Source of the DNA: CAZPNX01 sp964588285 | GTDB taxonomy: Bacteria; Edwardsbacteria; AC1; EtOH8 | Length of the DNA stretch: 64,000 nt | Reading direction: 5' to 3' | NCBI GenBank assembly: GCA_964588285.1 | Contig: CAZPNX010000006.1 | Span: 40,030-104,029, forward strand | Shown here: positions 7,435-16,900 of the stretch, piece after piece | Layout: every line of letters begins with the position of its first letter | How positions within the stretch are numbered: the first letter of the stretch is position 1 | Position numbers and translations under genes: made by a program | Notes under the pieces: model-generated | Seen by the model: the letters and a program-made list of their open reading frames with translations, nothing else | Database searches by the model: none | Told to the model about the DNA's origin: nothing

Positions 7435-9298
7435 GCATCTTGAGAAAATCGAACATCCCGGCGATCTCCGGAAACTGGACATGGCGCAACTGGTGGAGCT
7501 GGCGGCCGAGGTCCGTTCCCAGATCATCGAGGTCATCTCCCGAAACGGAGGCCATTTAGCTCCCAGCCTGGGGACGGTGGAGCTGGCCATCGCCCTGCAT
7601 TATGTTTTTCAAGCCCCGCAGGACAAGATCATCTGGGACGTCGGCCACCAGTCCTACGCCCACAAGCTGCTGACCGGGCGCCGCAGCCGCTTTGCCACCA
7701 TCCGCCGGGCCGGCGGGCTTTCGGGTTTTCCCAAGATCGAAGAAAGCCCCTACGACGCCTTCGGCACCGGCCACGCCTCCACCTCCATCTCCGCCGCCCT
7801 GGGGATGGCCTGCGCCCGGGATCTGACCGGCCAAAACCACAAGGTGGTGGCCGTCATCGGCGACGGTTCGCTGACCGGCGGCATGGCCTTCGAGGGCTTA
7901 AACCATGCCGGCCAGCTCAAGAAGAATATGCTGGTGGTGCTCAACGACAACTCCATGGCCATCTCCAAACGGGTGGGCGCCTTGGGCCAGTATTTGACCA
8001 AGATCACCACCACCCAGACCTATACCGGCCTGGAGAAGGGGGTTTGGGATTTTCTGGGCCGCCTGCCCAACGATGTCGGCCAGCCCACCCGCCAGCTGTT
8101 CCGCCGCATCCGAGAGGGTTTCAAGAACCTGATCGTTCCGGGGTTGACCTTCGAGGAGTTGGGCTATCACTATGAGGGTCCGGTAGACGGGCACGATCTG
8201 CCGGAGCTGATAGAACTGTTGCAAAGGATACGCGACCTTCCCGGACCCACTCTGCTTCACGTGCTGACCGTCAAGGGCAAGGGTTTCCAGCCGGCCGAAC
8301 ACGATGCCGAAAAGTTCCACGGGGTGGGGGCCTTTGATCCCGAGACCGGCGAAGCCCGCCACTGCGGCGCAGCCTACACCTACACCCAGGCTTTCGGCCA
8401 GGCCCTGGTGGAAATGGCCCGGAAAGACAGGAGGATCGTGGCCATCACTGCCGCCATGCCCGAAGGTACGGGTTTGGACATCTTCCGCCGCGAGATCCCG
8501 GAACGGTTCTACGACGTGGGCATTGCCGAGCAGCACGCCCTGACCTTCGCCGCCGGCTTGGCCCGGGGGGGGATGCGTCCGGTGGCCGCCATTTATTCCA
8601 CCTTCCTACAGCGGGGATTCGACCAGATCATTCACGACATCGCCCTGCAGAAGCTGCCGGTGGTGCTGGCGGTGGACCGAGCAGGGGTGGTGGGCGAGGA
8701 CGGGCCCACCCACCACGGCGCCTTCGATCTCTCCTACCTGAGGCTGGTGCCCAACCTGACGGTCATGTCGCCCCGAGACGAGCAGGAGCTGCGCTCCATG
8801 CTGTGGACCGCCCTGCAGCTGGAGGGGCCGGCGGCCATCCGCTATCCTCGGGGGGCGGGTTTCGGGGTGCCGCTGTCCGAGCCGGTCCAGCTGGAAATAG
8901 GCCGGGCCGAAGTATTGGAGTCCGGCCGGAACGCGGCGGTAATCGCCATCGGCCCCATGGCCAGCCTGGCCCGCCAGGCGGCGGTAAAACTCAGGGCCGA
9001 GGGAATCTCACTGCAGGTGGTCAACGCCAGGTTCTGCCGCCCGCTGGATGTTGAACTCTTGTTGGATTTGTTCCGGAGATACAAGAGGATTGTGACCGTC
9101 GAGGAGAACGTCCTGGCCGGAGGTTTCGGTTCGGCCGTCGATGAGTTGGCGCAGGAGGCCGGGGCCCCCTGCCGCATCCTGCGTCTGGGCCTGCCCAACG
9201 CCTTCATTCCCCATGCCGCCAGGGACGAGCTATTGGCCAGGTACGGCCTTGATGTGGAAGGTATAATCGGGCAAATCCGGGATTTCCTGAAAAAGTAA
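7427..9298 (+). CDS. dxs: 1-Deoxy-D-xylulose-5-phosphate synthase
   Basis: Dxs condenses pyruvate and glyceraldehyde-3-phosphate in the first step of the MEP isoprenoid pathway, using thiamine diphosphate. The 623-residue protein has an N-terminal thiamine-binding region with DVGHQSYAHKLLTGR and the GDG...N motif as VIGDGSLTGGMAFEGLNHAG followed by LNDNSMAIS. It also has the transketolase pyrimidine-binding domain (YDVGIAEQHALTFAAGLA) and a C-terminal transketolase domain (VTVEENVLAGGFGSAV). Length is normal. It overlaps the DUF212 gene and is followed by truB after 14 bases. Confidence 0.96.
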   Translation: MPKHLEKIEHPGDLRKLDMAQLVELAAEVRSQIIEVISRNGGHLAPSLGTVELAIALHYVFQAPQDKIIWDVGHQSYAHKLLTGRRSRFATIRRAGGLSGFPKIEESPYDAFGTGHASTSISAALGMACARDLTGQNHKVVAVIGDGSLTGGMAFEGLNHAGQLKKNMLVVLNDNSMAISKRVGALGQYLTKITTTQTYTGLEKGVWDFLGRLPNDVGQPTRQLFRRIREGFKNLIVPGLTFEELGYHYEGPVDGHDLPELIELLQRIRDLPGPTLLHVLTVKGKGFQPAEHDAEKFHGVGAFDPETGEARHCGAAYTYTQAFGQALVEMARKDRRIVAITAAMPEGTGLDIFRREIPERFYDVGIAEQHALTFAAGLARGGMRPVAAIYSTFLQRGFDQIIHDIALQKLPVVLAVDRAGVVGEDGPTHHGAFDLSYLRLVPNLTVMSPRDEQELRSMLWTALQLEGPAAIRYPRGAGFGVPLSEPVQLEIGRAEVLESGRNAAVIAIGPMASLARQAAVKLRAEGISLQVVNARFCRPLDVELLLDLFRRYKRIVTVEENVLAGGFGSAVDELAQEAGAPCRILRLGLPNAFIPHAARDELLARYGLDVEGIIGQIRDFLKK

Positions 9299-9312
9299 AA
9301 CTTATTTCCCAG

Positions 9313-10179
9313 ATGGCCGACCTGGTTCTCAACATCGACAAGCCGTCGGGGCCCACCTCCTTTGCCGTAGTGTCCAGGGTCCGGCGGCTTTGCCGCATCC
9401 CCAAGGCCGGCCACGCCGGAACCCTGGACCCCCTGGCCTCGGGCGTTCTTTTGGTGCTGCTGGGCCAGGCCACCAGAATAGCCAGATACCTGGAAGCCCT
9501 TCCCAAAGAATATGAGGCCGACGTCCGACTGGGAGTGGAGACCGAGACCGACGACTTGGAGGGCAGGGTGATCTCCGAAAAACCAGTGCCCGGTCTGACC
9601 AAAGGCGAGGTCGTAAATCTTCTGGAATCGTTCACCGGGGAGATCGAGCAGGTTCCCCCGAAATTCTCGGCTCTGAAGAAAGGCGGAGTGCCACTTTACA
9701 AGCTGGCCAGACAGGGCCGTCAGGTAGAGCCGGATCCCCGCCGGGTTTTTATATACGGCTTGGAACTGGTTGACATGAAGCCGGACATATTGCAGATTAG
9801 AGTCAAATGCTCCAAGGGCACCTACCTGCGATCGTTGGCCCGCGATATCGGCCGGTCCTTGGGATGCGGGGGGATTCTCTCCCGCCTGAGGCGTACCGCC
9901 GTCGGCCATTTCACCGGCCACCAGGCCGTCGGCCTGGATGAACTGGACCCGGAATCGGCCGCCGCCAAAGGCTTTTCCATCGACCAGGCCCTGTCCTTTA
10001 TTCCGGAAGTGGAGCTCAACGCCGATCAAGCGGTGAAGGCCGGCCACGGCAATGTTATCGCCCAGGACAGCGGCCGGCCTTCGGGTTCGGTTTTACGACT
10101 AAAACACGGCCGGCAGTTGCTGGCCCTGGGCCGGGCATGGGGGAGGACGATCCGCCCGGAATGCGTTTTCAGCCGGTAG
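9313..10179 (+). CDS. truB: tRNA pseudouridine(55) synthase TruB
   Basis: TruB makes pseudouridine 55 in the T-loop of tRNAs. The 288-residue protein starts with NIDKPSGPTSFAVVSRVRR and has the catalytic-Asp motif KAGHAGTLDPLASGVLLVLL (about residues 34-53). It also has VPPKFSALKKGGVPLYKLAR and the CSKGTYLRSLARDIG motif, followed by a short C-terminal part that may be a degenerate PUA domain. It starts 14 bases after dxs and is followed 13 bases later by ribF; the truB-ribF pair is widespread upstream of rpsO, as here. Confidence 0.95.
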   Translation: MADLVLNIDKPSGPTSFAVVSRVRRLCRIPKAGHAGTLDPLASGVLLVLLGQATRIARYLEALPKEYEADVRLGVETETDDLEGRVISEKPVPGLTKGEVVNLLESFTGEIEQVPPKFSALKKGGVPLYKLARQGRQVEPDPRRVFIYGLELVDMKPDILQIRVKCSKGTYLRSLARDIGRSLGCGGILSRLRRTAVGHFTGHQAVGLDELDPESAAAKGFSIDQALSFIPEVELNADQAVKAGHGNVIAQDSGRPSGSVLRLKHGRQLLALGRAWGRTIRPECVFSR

Positions 10180-10192
10180 ATTATCATACAAT

Positions 10193-11146
10193 ATGCTTAT
10201 AGTAAAACGGCTTGGAAAATACGGTGATTCCCGCCCGGGATCGGTAGTCGCCCTGGGGGTGTTCGACGGGCTGCACCGCGGGCACCGGGCCATCATCAGT
10301 CGTCTGATATCTTTGGCCCGAAGCAGGGGCCACGACAGCGCCGTGGTCACCTTCGATCCTCCGCCTCAGGCAGTGCTGCTGGGCAAGGACTGGCCGGGGT
10401 GTCTGACTACCTTGGCAGAGAAGGAGAAGATGCTGGAGGCGGCCGGGATCGACGTTCTGGCCGTCATCAGGTTCGACCGGAGGGTGGCCCGGCTTTCGGC
10501 TGAGGAATTTGTCAAAAAGATGCTGGTGGACCAGCTGCGGGCGTCACATGTGGTCTGCGGCAGCGACTGCGGCTTCGGCCGGGCTCGTTCGGGAAACCTC
10601 AAGATTTTAAAAGCGTTGGGAAGGAAATACGGCTTTCAGGTCACCGAGGTTCGGCCGCTGCTTTTCCAGGGAAAGAAGATCGGCAGCAGAAACATTAAGC
10701 GATTGATCCGGAAGGGAGAGGTCGCCTTGGCCAGGAGGATGCTTGGCCGGCCGTATTCGATATCCGGCCGGGCGGTTAAGGGCCAGGGGCTGGGGCGAAA
10801 GCTGGGGTTTCCCACCATCAATCTCCGGCTTGACCCCCAAGGCAAGCTCCTTCCCGCCCATGGCGTTTACGCGGCCACAGCCGGCATAAATAACAGGGTT
10901 TTCTTGGGGCTGTTATACATCGGCAGTCGGCCGACTATTGCCCCAGGAGGAGACCGCCGCATTGAGTTCCATTCTTTAAAAGCAAGACCTCCGGTCAAAA
11001 CCAGGGGAATAGAGATAAAACTCCACAGATTTATCAGGCCGGAGCGGCGCTTCAGAAATTTGGAGGAACTGAAGCTGGCTATGACAAGGGACGCGGCCCG
11101 GGCGGCCAGGCTTCTGGGAAGACGAGCGTCGGCTAGTTATTTATAG
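10193..11146 (+). CDS. ribF: Bifunctional riboflavin kinase/FMN adenylyltransferase
   Basis: RibF phosphorylates riboflavin to FMN and adenylates FMN to FAD. The 317-residue protein has the N-terminal nucleotidyltransferase domain with GVFDGLHRGHRAIISRLI and VVTFDPPPQAVLL. The C-terminal kinase domain begins at GRPYSISGRAVKGQGLGRKL and includes GFPTINL. Length is normal. It is the last gene of the long operon that starts at rny; a new promoter for rpsO lies 27 bases after its stop. Confidence 0.94.
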   Translation: MLIVKRLGKYGDSRPGSVVALGVFDGLHRGHRAIISRLISLARSRGHDSAVVTFDPPPQAVLLGKDWPGCLTTLAEKEKMLEAAGIDVLAVIRFDRRVARLSAEEFVKKMLVDQLRASHVVCGSDCGFGRARSGNLKILKALGRKYGFQVTEVRPLLFQGKKIGSRNIKRLIRKGEVALARRMLGRPYSISGRAVKGQGLGRKLGFPTINLRLDPQGKLLPAHGVYAATAGINNRVFLGLLYIGSRPTIAPGGDRRIEFHSLKARPPVKTRGIEIKLHRFIRPERRFRNLEELKLAMTRDAARAARLLGRRASASYL

Positions 11147-11172
11147 AGCTTAAGGCCTGGCCCATAAGGCCG

Positions 11173-11201
11173 TTGACAGGCATGGGGATTTCGGTTATAA
11201 T
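11173..11201 (+). promoter_or_regulatory. Consensus promoter of rpsO
   Basis: A perfect TTGACA (11173-11178) and a perfect TATAAT (11196-11201) are separated by 17 bases, among the strongest promoters in the window. It would give a leader of about 65 bases before rpsO. The leader contains a GC-rich hairpin (CCGCCCCTGC at 11211-11220 against GCGGGGGACGG at about 11230-11240), a plausible site for S15 autoregulation. Confidence 0.8.
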
Positions 11202-11273
11202 TACATGGTAACCGCCCCTGCACCGCTTCGCGGGGGACGGCGTTTAACAAAATAAAAAATCCAGGAGGGGCAC

Positions 11274-11543
11274 ATGCCGCTGGCTAAGGAGAAGAAGCAG
11301 GAACTTATCGGCAAGCATCAGGTGCATCAGGGCGACACCGGTTCGCCCGAGGTTCAGATAGCCATGCTCACCGAGCGCATCAACCATCTGACCGAGCACC
11401 TCAAGAACAACAAAAAGGACCACTCGTCGCGCCGGGGGCTGCTGATGATGGTGGGCCGGCGGCGTCGGCTGCTGGACTATCTGGCCAAGCGCCATCTGGA
11501 CCGTTACCGGGCCATAGTGGAAAAGCTGGATCTGCGCAAGTAA
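11274..11543 (+). CDS. rpsO: 30S ribosomal protein S15
   Basis: S15 binds the central domain of 16S rRNA early in 30S assembly. The 89-residue protein is the standard length and shows HQGDTGSPEVQIAMLTERIN, LTEHLKNNKKDHSSRRGLL and the C-terminal RRRRLLDYLAKRHLDRYRAI pattern. A clear AGGAGG ribosome-binding site sits just upstream (about 11263-11268). It has its own consensus promoter and is followed by pnp, the classical rpsO-pnp pairing. Of the 236 bases between the two genes I can say only that they contain no reading frame and no clear terminator or promoter. Confidence 0.97.
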   Translation: MPLAKEKKQELIGKHQVHQGDTGSPEVQIAMLTERINHLTEHLKNNKKDHSSRRGLLMMVGRRRRLLDYLAKRHLDRYRAIVEKLDLRK

Positions 11544-11779
11544 CATGGAAGCCGTCCCCGAATAATCACTAACAATCAAAGAAATCCGCTTGGCTGTTTT
11601 CCCGCCTATTATTAGCGACCATTGGTGTTCATCGGTGGATAACCCTAACAGCGTCTGGACCTCCTTGCTGGTAAAGACCGTTGGTTTGAGGGGGTTTAGG
11701 CGCTCACTTCATTTTTCCCCGCGCTTTTTACCAGGGGCGTCGGGAAGATTCGGCCAAGGGGCCGGATAGGAGGTTTTTA

Positions 11780-13879
11780 ATGGCGATTACCAAGAAACTG
11801 GAGTTGGGCGGAAGGACGCTGACCATCGAGACCGGCCGGATGGCCAAGCAGGCCGACGGCTCGGTCACCGTGCGCTACGGCGACACCATGGTGCTGGTGG
11901 CGGCGGTGGCGGCCGACGAGCCGCGGGAGGGGATAGACTTCTTCCCCCTGACGGTGGAGTACCGGGAACAGGCCTATGCCGCCGGCCGCATCCCCGGCGG
12001 GTTCTTCAAACGCGAGGGCCGGCCGCGGGACAAGGAGATCCTCTCGGCCCGGATGATCGATCGGCCCATCCGGCCGCTTTTCCCCGAGGACTTCCGCAAC
12101 GAGGTGCAGGTGGTCTGCTACGTCATCTCGGCCGACCAGGAGAACGACGCCGACGTCCTGGGCATGGTCGGAGCCTCGGCCTCGCTGGCCATATCCGACA
12201 TCCCGTTCAACGGGCCCATCGCCGCGGTGCGGGTGGGGCAGGTGGACGGCCGGTATGTGGTCAACCCCACCTTCCAGCAGCTGGAGAGAAGCCGGATGGA
12301 CGTGGTGGTCTGCGGCTCCAAGGAGTCCATCACCATGATAGAGGCCGGCGCCAAGGAGGTGAGCGAGGACGAGATCGCCGGGGCCATCGACTTCGCCCAA
12401 GGCGAGATCCGGCGGATCATCGAGATCCAAGAGGAGCTGATCAGGGAGTGCGGCAAGCCCAAACGGGAGGTTAAGCCGCTGGAGATCGACCGGGAGCTGG
12501 AGGAAAAGGTCCGCCAGATGACCCTGGAGAAGATTCGCCAAGCCAACGTCCTGCCCAAGAAGGAGCATCGGCAGGACGCCATCAAGCGCATCCTCGACGA
12601 GACCTACGAAGCCCTAAGCGCCGATTATCCGGACCAGAAGAAGATCATCCGCTATATGATCGAGGGCATCCAGAGCGCCGACCTCAGGCAGAGGATCATC
12701 AAGGAAAACCGCCGGGCCGACGGACGGGCCATGGACGAGATCCGGCCCATCACCTGCGAGCTGTCGGTCCTGCCGCGCACCCACGGCTCGGCCCTGTTTA
12801 CCCGGGGTGAGACCCAAAGCCTGGCGGTGGTCACCTTGGGCACCGGAGAGGACGAGCAGCTGATGGAGGAGCTGGAGGGAGAATACTACAAGAGCTACAT
12901 GCTCCACTATAACTTTCCCCCATTCTCGGTGGGGGAGGTCAAGCCCATCCGGGGTCCGGGCAGGAGGGAAATAGGCCACGGGGCCCTGGCCGAACGGGCG
13001 GTGGCTCCGATGATCCCTTCAGAGGACATCTTCCCCTACACGGTGCGGGTGGTCTCCGACATCTTGGAATCGAACGGCTCCTCCTCCATGGCCTCGGTCT
13101 GCGGCGCCTCCCTGGCCCTGATGGACGCCGGCGTCCCCATCAAGGCCCCGGTGGCCGGGATCGCCATGGGCCTGGTGATGGAGGGGGACAAGGTGGCCAT
13201 ACTCTCCGACATCATGGGGCTGGAGGACCACCTGGGCGACATGGACTTCAAGGTGGCCGGCAGCCGGGCCGGCATCACCGCCTTGCAGTTGGACATCAAG
13301 GTCCAAGGGTTGACCCGAGAGCTTCTCAAGCGGGCGCTGGACCAGGCCCACGCCGGCCGGATGCATATTCTGGACGTCATGGAGAAGGCCATTTCCAAAC
13401 CGCGGGCCGAACTTTCGAATTACGCGCCCCGGATCCTGTCCCTGATGATTCCGCCGGACAAGATCGGCATGGTCATCGGGCCCGGCGGCAAGATGATCCG
13501 CGGTTTGCAGGACGAGTTCAAATGCAAAATCGACGTGGACGAGGACAACTCCGGACGCATCCGGGTGGCCTCGGTGGGGCTGGAGGGAGTGGCCGGGGCC
13601 CAGGCCTGCGTGGAGCGCATCAAGTCCATGACCGCCGAGCCGGAGATAGGCAGGATCTACCAGAACGCCCGGGTGGTCAAGATCATGAACTTCGGGGCCT
13701 TCGTCGAGTTCATGCCGGGCCAGGAGGGCCTGGTGCACATCTCGGAGATGGACCACAAGCGGGTGAACAAGGTGGAGGACGTGGTCAAGGAGGGAGACCG
13801 GATAGACGTCAAGCTGATCGGCATCGACCCGGAAAGCGGCAAGGTCAAGCTGTCGCGCAAACAGGCGCTGGGCGGGTGA
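11780..13879 (+). CDS. pnp: Polyribonucleotide nucleotidyltransferase (PNPase)
   Basis: PNPase degrades RNA 3' to 5' by phosphorolysis and can add heteropolymeric tails. The 699-residue protein has two RNase PH domains (about 10-140 and 310-540; note KREGRPRDKEILSARMIDRP and GPGRREIGHGALAERA) and an intervening helical domain. A KH domain (IPPDKIGMVIGPGGKMIRGL, about 557-576) and an S1 domain (about 620-695, FGAFVEFMPGQEGLVHISEM) close it. Length is normal. The gene has an AGGAGG ribosome-binding site and is closed by a strong terminator at 13894-13924. With rny at the start of the window, both major RNA-decay nucleases are encoded here. Confidence 0.97.
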   Translation: MAITKKLELGGRTLTIETGRMAKQADGSVTVRYGDTMVLVAAVAADEPREGIDFFPLTVEYREQAYAAGRIPGGFFKREGRPRDKEILSARMIDRPIRPLFPEDFRNEVQVVCYVISADQENDADVLGMVGASASLAISDIPFNGPIAAVRVGQVDGRYVVNPTFQQLERSRMDVVVCGSKESITMIEAGAKEVSEDEIAGAIDFAQGEIRRIIEIQEELIRECGKPKREVKPLEIDRELEEKVRQMTLEKIRQANVLPKKEHRQDAIKRILDETYEALSADYPDQKKIIRYMIEGIQSADLRQRIIKENRRADGRAMDEIRPITCELSVLPRTHGSALFTRGETQSLAVVTLGTGEDEQLMEELEGEYYKSYMLHYNFPPFSVGEVKPIRGPGRREIGHGALAERAVAPMIPSEDIFPYTVRVVSDILESNGSSSMASVCGASLALMDAGVPIKAPVAGIAMGLVMEGDKVAILSDIMGLEDHLGDMDFKVAGSRAGITALQLDIKVQGLTRELLKRALDQAHAGRMHILDVMEKAISKPRAELSNYAPRILSLMIPPDKIGMVIGPGGKMIRGLQDEFKCKIDVDEDNSGRIRVASVGLEGVAGAQACVERIKSMTAEPEIGRIYQNARVVKIMNFGAFVEFMPGQEGLVHISEMDHKRVNKVEDVVKEGDRIDVKLIGIDPESGKVKLSRKQALGG

Positions 13880-13893
13880 GAGAAAGGCTTGTA

Positions 13894-13924
13894 AATGGGG
13901 CGGCTTAAGGCCGCCCCATTTTAT
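13894..13924 (+). terminator. Rho-independent terminator after pnp
   Basis: AATGGGGCGGC (13894-13904) pairs perfectly with GCCGCCCCATT (13910-13920) around a five-base loop, and the T-rich TTTAT follows. Confidence 0.88.
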
Positions 13925-13936
13925 ATAACGATGATA

Positions 13937-13965
13937 TTGACACCGTGAGTCTTTGGTGATATAAA
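13937..13965 (+). promoter_or_regulatory. Promoter of the C25 protease gene, possibly giving a leaderless mRNA
   Basis: TTGACA (13937-13942) and TATAAA (13960-13965) are spaced by 17 bases. The expected transcription start, about seven bases after the -10 box, coincides with the ATG at 13972. Confidence 0.72.
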
Positions 13966-13971
13966 TACAGC

Positions 13972-16900
13972 ATGATGTTGATCTCCACTTCGGTTTTACA
14001 GGCTATGTTGCTGCTGGCGGCCGGCGGGATGCTTCAGTCTCGAAACCTGGAGCATTCGGTATTTTTTAGGCGGCCCGAAGTCATCGCCTATAAGCATGGG
14101 GACTATGACCTGGTTGTCGTTTCCGGCCTGCCCCTGGACAACCGTCCCGGCGCGCCCCTGCTGCCGGTAAAGTATGTCCATCTGTTGCTGCCGCCGGGAA
14201 TAAGGGCAACGGCGCTCGATGTCGTTTATTCGGATGAGAAAATAATTGAGGGAAGGTATCTGCCTGCTCCGGGGATGAAAGAGCTTCCGCTGTCGGAGCG
14301 TCCCGGGGGGGTGGGCCCGAAGCCGGATGACGCCATCTACGGCAGCACCGACATCTATCCTCCGCTCCAAGCTGAGCTGGCCCACCAGGGCTCGATGGGG
14401 GGGATGGGGGTGGCCACCATAAAGGTTTATCCGGTAAGGTACCGGGGCGCGGAGCGCCAACTTCTCCACAGCACCCAGATCACAATATCGCTCCGGTGGG
14501 ATGGAGAAAAGAATACGAATTCTATCACCCAGAGCGCTGCCATGCGAGAACTGGCGGCCCGGTTGGTTGACAATCGTCCGGCAATGGAGGCCTGGTATCC
14601 GAAAGACCGGTTGGGAAAGGGAAGGGACAGCGCAGCCGATCTGTTAATAATAACCGCCGCGCCCTTCGACACCGTGCTTGGAAGGCTGGCCGAGTGGAAG
14701 GCAAGCCGTGGCCTGGTGACCGTAGTCGCCGCCACCGAAAGCATCTATGCCGGAACCTCCGGGTCCGACCGGCAGGAAAAGATCAGAAATTTCATCCGGG
14801 AAAAATTACAGACCTTGGGCATCAGTTATGTCATGCTCGGAGGAGACACCGCGGTGGTGCCGGCCCGGGTGGCCTTCGCCATGGCCAGCGGCTACGACAG
14901 CCTGGCACCGGGCCGTGACAGCCTGAGGGCCGACCTCTACTATTCGGACCTGGACGGAACCTGGGACGAAAACGGAAACTGGCTGTACGGCGAGCTGGCC
15001 GACAGCGTCGACTTGTACCCGGACGTCATCGTCGGACGAGCGCCCATCAACATCCTATCGGACGCCCAGACCTTAGTGCGCAAGGTCATGGAGTACGAGC
15101 AGGGGACGGTCTGGGATCACCTGGACAAGGCCTCGCTCTGGGCCGAGATGCTCGACAACGTAACCGACGGGGCGGCGGGCGCCGAGATCATCAACCGGGA
15201 CCAGCTGACGCCTTTTTTCAAACCGGCCGAAAAACTCTATGAGACTTCGGGAAACCAGACCCGGGCCTCAACTATCGAGGCCTACCGCCAGGGGAGACAT
15301 TTGATCAACCACATAGGCCACGCTTGGTACACCTCGATGAACGTGGGTCCTGGCTTCTCCAGCCTTCACGAGATCAGGGCCGGCGATTTCGACACCATAC
15401 CCACCAACGGGCGCTGGGGCATCATCTACTCCATCGGCTGTATGCCGGCGGCCATCGAGAGAAATTGCATAGCCGAACGTTTTGTCAACAGTTCAACGGG
15501 AGGCGGCGTGGCCTTCATCGGCAATTGCAGCTACGGCTGGTATTTGCCCTATTTCGCCGGATACGGATCGTCCGACCGCTACAATCAACAATTCTTCCTA
15601 AAACTTCTAGCGGAGGAGGCGCCGGCGCTGGGAACGGCCCATGCCGCCGCCAAGGCCCATTTTATCGGGGCGGCCCAGGGGGAGAACGAATACCGCTGGA
15701 TCATGTACGGCTTGAACCTGATAGGCGACCCCACCCTGGCGGTGTGGACCGATTCTCCTGAAAGCTTGACAGCGGCCTGCCCCGACAGCCTGGCTGGCGG
15801 CGAAAACATGATGGCGGTGGCGGTCCTGAAAAACGGGATGACCCAGGCCGAAGCTATGGTCACGATCATCGGCGACTCGGTTTTCGGCAGGGCGATGACG
15901 GACGGGGCCGGACAGGCATTTATTACGGTTCTGTCTTCACCGGGAGATACCTTGAGATTGACGGCCACGGCCCGGAACGCCTTTCCCTTGGTAAAAAGCA
16001 TACCAGTTGTCGATTCGGGACCGCAGGTCTCGTTGCTGGGGTGGCAAGCGGCCGAAGCGGCCGGCAACGGCGATGGGCTGGCCGGGCCGGGAGAAGAGAT
16101 ATCCCTTTGGCTCCGGCTGATGAACACCGGAAACCAAAGCTTGGGCGACAGCCTGCAGCTTGTCCTTTCCCGGCTCGACGCCAATTCCAGGCTGCTGGAC
16201 AGTACCTTCTCTGTGGCCGCGCCGGCCCCCGGAGAAAGCCTTGGGACAGGGCCGGGCTTCTTGTTTATGGCCGATTCCGGGCTGGACGACGGGGAGATGG
16301 CTCTTTTCAACCTCTCTATTTACGACAGCTGGGGGAGATGCTGGAGCCGTCCCTTAGGCGTCCGGCTGGCGGCGCCGGCGCCCTCATATGCCGGCTACCG
16401 GATCGACGATCGCTCCGGAAACGGAAACGGCATTCCGGAGCCGGGGGAGACTTTCAAGCTCTATGTAAATATCATCAACAAAGGCCGGGCGACGCTGGAG
16501 GGCTCATCCGTCTATCTGACGACAAACGATCCCTATCTAACCATGGCCGACAGCGCCTTATTTCCCCCGACTCTGTGGCCGGACTCCATCGGCTCCTATG
16601 CGTTTCAGGTGTACATAGATCCGGCTATGCCCGGCCCCTGGCGTGTCCCGATGTTCTTTCTGCAATGCCGGCAAGGCTGGATGGAATGGCGGGATTCCCT
16701 GGCGGTGCCCCTAGGCCAGGTGGGCCTGGCCGACGACATGGAGACCGGCGTCCCGGGCTGGCAAGCCGGCGGCGGCTGGCACCTCTCCCAGATCCGCAGC
16801 CAGTCCCCAAGCCACAGTTGGTATTTTGGCTCCGAAAGCGACACCCTGACGCCACAGTATTCTATCGACACCTTGGTGACCCCGCTTTTTGCGGTCGGGC

